Shown here: positions 57,897 to 64,000 of the stretch, piece after piece
Numbering within the stretch: the stretch's first letter is position 1
How the letters are laid out: the number at the start of each line of letters is the position of its first letter
Assembly (NCBI GenBank): GCA_025667525.1
Contig: CM046879.1
Span: 365,136,639-365,200,638, forward strand
DNA from: Glebionis coronaria
Taxonomy: Eukaryota > Streptophyta > Magnoliopsida > Asterales > Asteraceae
Length of the DNA stretch: 64,000 nucleotides
Direction of reading: 5' to 3'
The notes under the pieces: model-generated
Seen by the model: the letters and a program-made list of their open reading frames with translations, nothing else
Database searches by the model: none
Told to the model about the DNA's origin: nothing
Made by a program: the position numbers and the translations under genes

Positions 57897-60740
57897 TGGT
57901 GGTAAACTATTCTCCGTATCCTTGTTGATCATTCGTATATATTGTTTATATTTTTTTCCACAAAATCAAAATACAAAAACATAAAACCATATAAAAACCA
58001 TAAAAATTGAAAATTTTAGAAAAATCCAAAAATATTTTTACTTTATTTTTCAAAGGCATGTCTTTTGGTACGATAATATTTACGGCCTTATAAATGTTGA
58101 TTAATATTGCCATGACGCCATAAATAGATTTCGTATAAAAGTAGTAAATATTTCATAAAACATGCCTATATGGCTTGTAGTTATTTCAGACTGCAACCCG
58201 TTTTTCATATTAAAGTCAAGTATTTCTTATGAAAGCTTTGGCTCACAACAGGAATTAATTTTCTCGGGCATGGTTTACTTTATAACCATGTAAGGGATTG
58301 TGTTTACGTTATAACACAATCTAACACGGATATATGTACGCTTTAGTGCATTTATTTGTTAAAACAAGAGAAGTCTTATTTTTATGAAGCTATCATCTCT
58401 ACAACTATAGCTATCTACAATTGGTATCTACATACTCGACGATGCGACTACTCAAATGATGACTACACCTCTTTCAATAGAACACGGGTCAACAATTGAG
58501 GGGGAGAAATTGTCAAGCATTAAGAATCTTCGGTGCCGAAAGTGCCAAGTTCACAAATTCGTGTCAAGACAACAATACCAATCGTACATGTGGTATCAAG
58601 AGATGACTTCAGACGTGACGAGACGTCCAACATTTGCCGACAAGAACCATGTGAACTTATCATATGATGTTCTCATCAATCAGGTCCAACCTTGTCAATT
58701 TATTCTAACATGGTGAATATGTGATCATGTTACAAATCGTTATCATATCTCACAAATTGGTCTCATGAAGATTAAAAGGACTTGCATTTTTCTTCTCAAA
58801 ACCTTTGTTAAAACTTCATTAAATCAATTGATATTAAAAACATCGATTGGGTTAATATTTTTAATATGGGTGAGAAAATGTGATTTAATATGGTAAATTA
58901 TCACAAATGGTTTGAGTTAACGTGATGGCTCATCCCAACATGTGCGAAATGTTTTCGGATATCGTGGCATATGTTAAGGGGAGCAAAGTGGATTTGCTAT
59001 ATCAAAATGGATTTCATGGTGACATATACTTACCCTAAACCCATTTATTTCACGACGATGAAGATTGTGGTGACATAAGGATGGTAGGATAGGTTAAGTC
59101 CAATGATTCTTCTAAAACCGGAGAAATCTTCCCAAGAACATTCCATAGCTAGAAATAGTAGTCCTTAGGAAAGATGGAGAAAGATTGTGAACGTAGCTGA
59201 ATGCCGACCAAGTACTTACGTTAGCACTGGAACAATCACAACAAGGTGCTAGTTATGACGTATTGGTAAGCATTGAAGGGGTTGAAGAGTGAAAAGGAAT
59301 TATAAATATAAAGGGTGTAAATAAAAAAGCCCTCCTTACAACCTTAGGCAGAAACCGGGTCAACACATATGCTATTGAGATTATTTTAATGATGCTTGAT
59401 ATTGAAGATAGACATCATGGACCTAATGATGCTTTGCACAACCCATACAAGCTAACTCAGATATCTCTTAAAAGGTATTTGTTTTATTTCACATGGAGAC
59501 AACGCATTATCTATCGATTTATTCATTCCGAGTAAATTGGTATTGAAATGGTGGCACTCCTCTCCAGCCTCCGATCACTAATAATCCAAAATGTACAGTC
59601 GATTCTAGAGCCATTTGAGATCATCAAATATCTCATTAGGACACATTTCGTTATTTCCTTGCTTCTTCACACACTGTGAAAAGTAAGAAAGATATTAAGA
59701 GTCCTACGAAAAATCTTCATGATCTTGCCTAAACATCCGAGTAATACGTAAGTATTTTCAATGAAGATGGAAATCCTTCTTGAGCGAACATTCAAAAGCT
59801 CATGGTAGGCGACTTGTGCGATTCTTTATGAATCAAGCTTGTGATAACTGGAAAGCAACAGTGGTTTAATTCTTAACTGAAGTCAAACACGTTCCAGGCC
59901 TCTACGCAATATCTCAGTGATCTTGCCAGAACACTCAGAGTGATACCTTAGTGTTCACAGTGATGAGTGGAAATCCTTCTAGTGTTAACCTTAAACAGCA
60001 CTTGGTAGGTAACTTGCAAGATTCAATATGAATCAAGCTCGTGACAACTGGAAAGCAACAATGGTGCGATTCTTTCATGAATCAAACTTGTTCCAGGAAT
60101 CAGAATTGACGGCTTCAATCATGCGGATAATTTTATCCAAATGATTCACTCTTTACGTTCGTAGTCAGCTTTGGACGGTCGAGTAAAGAGAACGGGTTTA
60201 CCCGCGAAATCTTGTCAAGGAGATTTTTAATTAAATCTACCTGCCACAAGTACGATATTTATATCGTCCAACGGTCTTCATCGACCGGAGGTAAAATGCT
60301 ACCGAATTAGAATGAAATGTTCAAAGCCATTTCATTCGTGTCTACTTATGTTGCGGCATTTGAAGACGGTGGTGTTGCGGGATCCGAGAAGAAGTCGTTC
60401 CCGCATGCTTATACTTTATGCACTTAATATTTAATCTAATTCAAGAAAGCCTAAAAGTCAAGTCTTCCGCTGTATCAAACTCTGAAGCTTTCAAGAATTA
60501 CAAAAGTATAAGTATGTGGGACGTGAAGTCACGAAGAGGCGAAGATCACAAGTGAAGGATGCACAAGTTCAAGGCAAGATATTAATGCTAAAGATTGATA
60601 TCAAAGATCACCTCAGCATATTCACCAGAAAAGAAAAAGAAAAGAAAGACGAATACTACGAGCTCAAGACAAGCATAATATGCTAGGTTTATTTTATTAT
60701 TGTAACTTGTGTAACGCCCTTGTTTGGAGTGACCTCCCTT
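57897..60740 (+). other. Long 3' untranslated region of the Copia element
   Basis: 2.8 kb without a convincing gene. A purine tract TTGAGGGGGAGAAATTGTC at 58495-58513 looks like an additional polypurine tract. An 86-codon frame (58456-58716) overlaps it and has no recognised domain. An imperfect two-copy repeat lies at 59724-60110. Confidence 0.7.
59724..60110 (+). repeat. Two diverged tandem copies of about 198 bp
   Basis: Copies start cttgcc(t/a) at 59724 and 59922 and share tggaaatccttct, tggtagg, gaatcaagct, taactggaaagcaaca and gttccagg at equal spacing. Confidence 0.8.
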
Positions 60741-60750
60741 AGGGGGAGAT
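60741..60750 (+). other. Polypurine tract of the Copia element
   Basis: AGGGGGAGAT directly before the 3' LTR. Confidence 0.88.
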
Positions 60751-61082
60751 TGTTGGAAATACGTTTTACGTATTAGAAAGGATCGGTCACTCCAACAATA
60801 GTCTAAGTAATAGCTCGTAGTTTAGTTAACTTAATATTAAGCAAAAAAGGCCAAGCCAAGCCTACAACATGTGTAGGCCGGCGGCCCATTGTAAGCCCAA
60901 GCCCATCTCATGGGCTTGGGTATATAAACCCTCTCCTTAGTTGGAGAGGTGGTGGTTTTCATTCATTTTACACATAGTAAAAGGTGTATTCTTTACTTTC
61001 TCTCTCTAAAGTGTGTGTGAAATCAACCATCTTTCTATCTCTTTCTCTCTCTAAACGTAAGCAACATTTACAATATCTTACA
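60751..61082 (+). repeat. 3' LTR of the Copia element
   Basis: 332 bp, same ends as 37054-37386, about nine differences by eye including one deleted G in the hairpin arm. Confidence 0.97.
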
Positions 61083-63353
61083 TATACCAACGACCTCTTA
61101 TACATAAGATCCCTTTCAGGTGATCACAAGGATACATACCCAAGGATAAGGCTGTCAAACCAAATAGATCTATCAAATGTATTAGCATTTACCTCGCAAG
61201 GTAATTAACAGTTCACGAAATTCAGAGATTTCATAAGACAATCGTACTTAGGCATTTATCATCATATTCGGGTCCAGCATACAGAAAACAACTTGTGTTC
61301 CTTTTATAAAAACAAGCATGGATTCCCCTTCTCGGGTTAAAATCATTTACAAGATAATAAAAAGCGAGGATTTAGACTTACCTTGATAAGAAGTAAGAAA
61401 CAATAAGTTCTTCGAGACGAGTATTCGAATGCCAACAAATCAACCGCGACCTATAATAGTTGTGCGTACTTAATTTCACATTCAGAATAATATATCACGA
61501 AGAATGATATTTATACTCGTATATATGTATTAACATGCACTACAAACTAATGCTTAAGATTCCATGCCCAAAAATATAATAAAAATGCATACTGAGAAAA
61601 ATTCAACAACTTTGACTTTTGTGGTCTGCTTTGACCTTCAGTTCTGACCTGGTTAATTGACCCACTGAAGACATTTTTATAATTAAAGACTGAAGCATTT
61701 TGATGCAAAACGATATTTCGGACAACTTTCTAGTTATACCCGAGACCTGAAACTCAACATAAACTGACCAAAATGCCCCTGCAAGTTTTGCGCGAAATTA
61801 AAATTTTAATGTTAAAATTTCAGATTTTGCTTGTAACTTTTACCCCGTTATTATTCGTTTTCAGGTCTGATACCCACGTGTTAAAGGTAAAACAACATTC
61901 TGAACAACTTTTTGATGTTTCGGCCGAAGGCCGAAACGGACCAGAAATAACCGATTTACCCCTCGCGTCAGATCTGTTAAAAGACATTTTTTAGAAAAAC
62001 GCAGGTTTTCAATTAGCTAGAAGACCTAAAAATATTCAGTTTCAAGACCATCATCCTCGCCGGAGACGTAAAACGACATTTTAAGCAACTTTTCAGTTTT
62101 ACTCGAAACCTCAAACGGACTAAAACTGGACGATTTTGCCCCTGCATATTCTACACAGAAATTAGCTATTTCTATAATGTAAAATCTGATTTTTAACTTT
62201 TACAACTTTCAAATAGACGCCAAAACTTCATTTTTGAGAGTTAAGAGTCGCGCCATATATAAAAACGTTTGTATGGACGACGCCTAACATATTCCAAAGT
62301 TTTCAATTTGTCGAAATAATCAAAAACTTTCTGCCCAAATTTAAGTATCTCTCAACCCCTCAAATCAACAATTTTCATCGCCAAAATCAATTTCAACACA
62401 ACCAAACGACGCTAATATCAACACCAATCAACTAGAACCATTAAGAACTTCAAAACACTAACATGCATTCATTCCTATGGGATCTTAAACATGATCAAAC
62501 TACATACACATACATAATTGACCCAATGTATTAAAAAAAATAAGCAAAAGACTTACAAAAACTTACAAATATCAAGATGATCAAAATCAAACAACCCTAG
62601 TGGGTTCTTGGTTGCACGCGGCTATACTCAACACCAATAGAGGATCAAGAACTTTGATTTTTATAATACCCACTTGTATTTAGCAATATTTATCAACCTT
62701 TAACACTTCCCCAACATAAAATTCGGATTACATCACCATTGATGATTTCTTGAAAATTTTGATTCTTCTAAAGAACATGCATCATGTTAAATTGATGGTG
62801 GGATTTGATTTGGAATGATAGATGAATGAATTAGTGTGATTAAATTGTAATTTTATTGAGAAAAATGATGTTGATGATGATGGTGATGATGGTGGTGTCG
62901 AACCAGAGAAGAAGAGGGAGCAACAACTCTTTTTTTGTCAAAATAATATGGTAAGTATGTGTATGAGATTTAGTTTTTAAGTACTGAGAAAATAAAGGGG
63001 TGTTTGGTAACAGGTTTTGCTAGACAACATAATAAAAATAAAAGGTGTTTGGTTTAGTGTTGGGCTGTGGGTATGAATAAGGACAAAAAAGTTTCGACTC
63101 ATTTCCAACCAAATACAACCATAAGTCGAAAAATAATGAAAATAAAATTAATAGCTCTCATGGCTAAAATATGGCATTCGTCGTCTTCTCGATTATTTAA
63201 CGGATAAATTCCATTCGTCAAAACATCAAATAAAGTCTCAATCACCGGTTTCAACGTAAACCGTCAAACAATACAATACTTACCATTACTTAGGAATTCA
63301 AAATCCGTTACATAGTTAGGATAAAATAATGACGTTAAATTCGGGTTATTACA
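61083..63353 (-). repeat. LTR B, third segment (U3 end)
   Basis: Begins with the duplicated tatac (61083-61087) and matches LTR A from 24833 to 26921, ending gggttattaca. Unlike LTR A it has a single copy of the 96-bp segment and keeps about 70 bp missing from A (near 62437-62506). Short ORFs here match no family. Confidence 0.9.
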
Positions 63354-64000
63354 TTCTCTCCTCCTTAAGGGAGCGACGTCCTGGTGCTCGACTCACCTCA
63401 TACTCGTATTGTGCACTACTCGGAAGGATGAAGGCACTTCTTCCTAAAGAAGTCCTCACGTTCCCACGTGAATCTTGATCTCCGTCTCGAATTCCATCAA
63501 CACTTCTTCAAGCTCGACACATGTGAATTACGCGAATTGCACGAAGCTCATCCGACGACTCCAATTTTATATTTCATCAAAAGCGAGTTCATCGATACGG
63601 ACATCATTCGGCGTATACATTACTTTATCGGACGCATTACGATCTAAATCAAAGCACAAAAAGACATCACTAGGGAGGTAAAATCAAGTGACGACATGTT
63701 TGCCAAAAGCAAACCCATGCGAAATCAATAAATTCAATCGTGTTAACTCATGCTTGCTAAATAGCCAAGCCATGATAAATAATAATGCTTGACAAGACAT
63801 TCGGGGTAAGTCCAGTCAATTGGAAGATTGTAAGTTACAGGATATCCACTGGCTGGATAACCATGGGTGCATATCAATAACAAGAAATTATTTTCGTCAT
63901 CGGAGGGCGCTCACACGCGGATCCATACTCAAAAGATAATACAAAGACACCATCTCACTTTCGCCCACGTGCATTCAAGGTCACAATAAGCATTGTCGTT
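63354..64000 (-). pseudogene. Start of a second Tekay-like internal region (3' end of pol), cut by window edge
   Basis: A purine tract on the minus strand (complement of 63354-63370) follows LTR B, then sequence matching 26922-27570 closely, including the degraded chromodomain end. This is the PPT side of an internal region, so LTR B has internal sequence on both sides. Confidence 0.85.

Larger units (their letters stand above)
37054..61082 (+). mobile_element. Copia retrotransposon, split by a nested chromovirus
   Basis: LTRs of 333 and 332 bp (37054-37386 and 60751-61082), TG...CA ends, 5-bp duplication tatac (37049-37053 and 61083-61087). Inside, in Copia order: gag with a very long coiled-coil extension, protease, integrase, RT, RNase H. 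The chromovirus at 43011-54886 sits between protease and integrase. Without it the element is about 12.1 kb, unusually long because of the gag extension and a 2.8-kb 3' untranslated region. Multiple stops and frameshifts and an altered RT active site make it inactive. LTRs differ at about nine positions by eye. Confidence 0.97.

Overview
This window is plant nuclear DNA made almost entirely of retrotransposons inserted into one another. The protein families (Athila, chromovirus/Tekay, and Copia elements with very large gag regions) and the tRNA-type primer sites show a flowering plant. The long coiled-coil gag insert and the extra ORF beside the Copia pol resemble predicted proteins I remember from Asteraceae, so a daisy-family genome is my best guess, not a proof. 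I see no intact host gene, tRNA, rRNA or CRISPR array. Most ORFs are broken, often by CAA/CAG-to-stop or TGG-to-stop changes. Layout: 1-678 is the 5' end of a minus-strand Copia element (leader, primer site, LTR) running off the left edge. 684-3341 holds Athila debris: a minus-strand LTR end, then a plus-strand LTR end and primer site joined directly to integrase. 3347-14612 is a nearly complete minus-strand Athila element with 1.68-kb LTRs and target duplication caaat. 14618-21142 is a plus-strand SIRE-like Copia arrangement in the odd order accessory ORF, single LTR, gag. 21143-24756 is a minus-strand Tekay-like LTR with a 103-bp tandem repeat. 24757-64000 is a minus-strand, internally deleted Tekay-like array: LTR A (24757-26921), a 2.7-kb degraded internal region (26922-29586), LTR B (29587-63353) and the start of a further internal region (63354-64000). 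LTR B has been invaded twice: by a probable 6.7-kb Helitron (30120-36778) that sits inside an (AT)n tract and carries fragments of host genes (an ENT-domain exon, S-adenosylmethionine synthetase) plus small inverted-repeat elements, and by a 24-kb plus-strand Copia element (37054-61082, target duplication tatac). That Copia element is split between protease and integrase by a plus-strand chromovirus (43011-54886, target duplication atgga) with 2.79-kb LTRs, an uninterrupted 1485-residue gag-pol ORF and an additional 358-residue ORF upstream of gag. The layers give a relative history: Tekay array first, then Helitron and Copia, then the chromovirus. LTR differences counted by eye (about 1% in the chromovirus, about 3% in the Copia) agree with the nesting. 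Points most worth a second look: the same Asp-to-Val loss at the second catalytic aspartate of reverse transcriptase in both the Copia and the chromovirus; a motif, ATTCCGA, repeated in the RNA leader of two unrelated elements (Copia and Athila), both of which also have a hairpin just after the TATA box; the extra, apparently spliced ORF in the chromovirus; two cases where one LTR is joined to internal sequence on both sides; and the Helitron with captured gene pieces.
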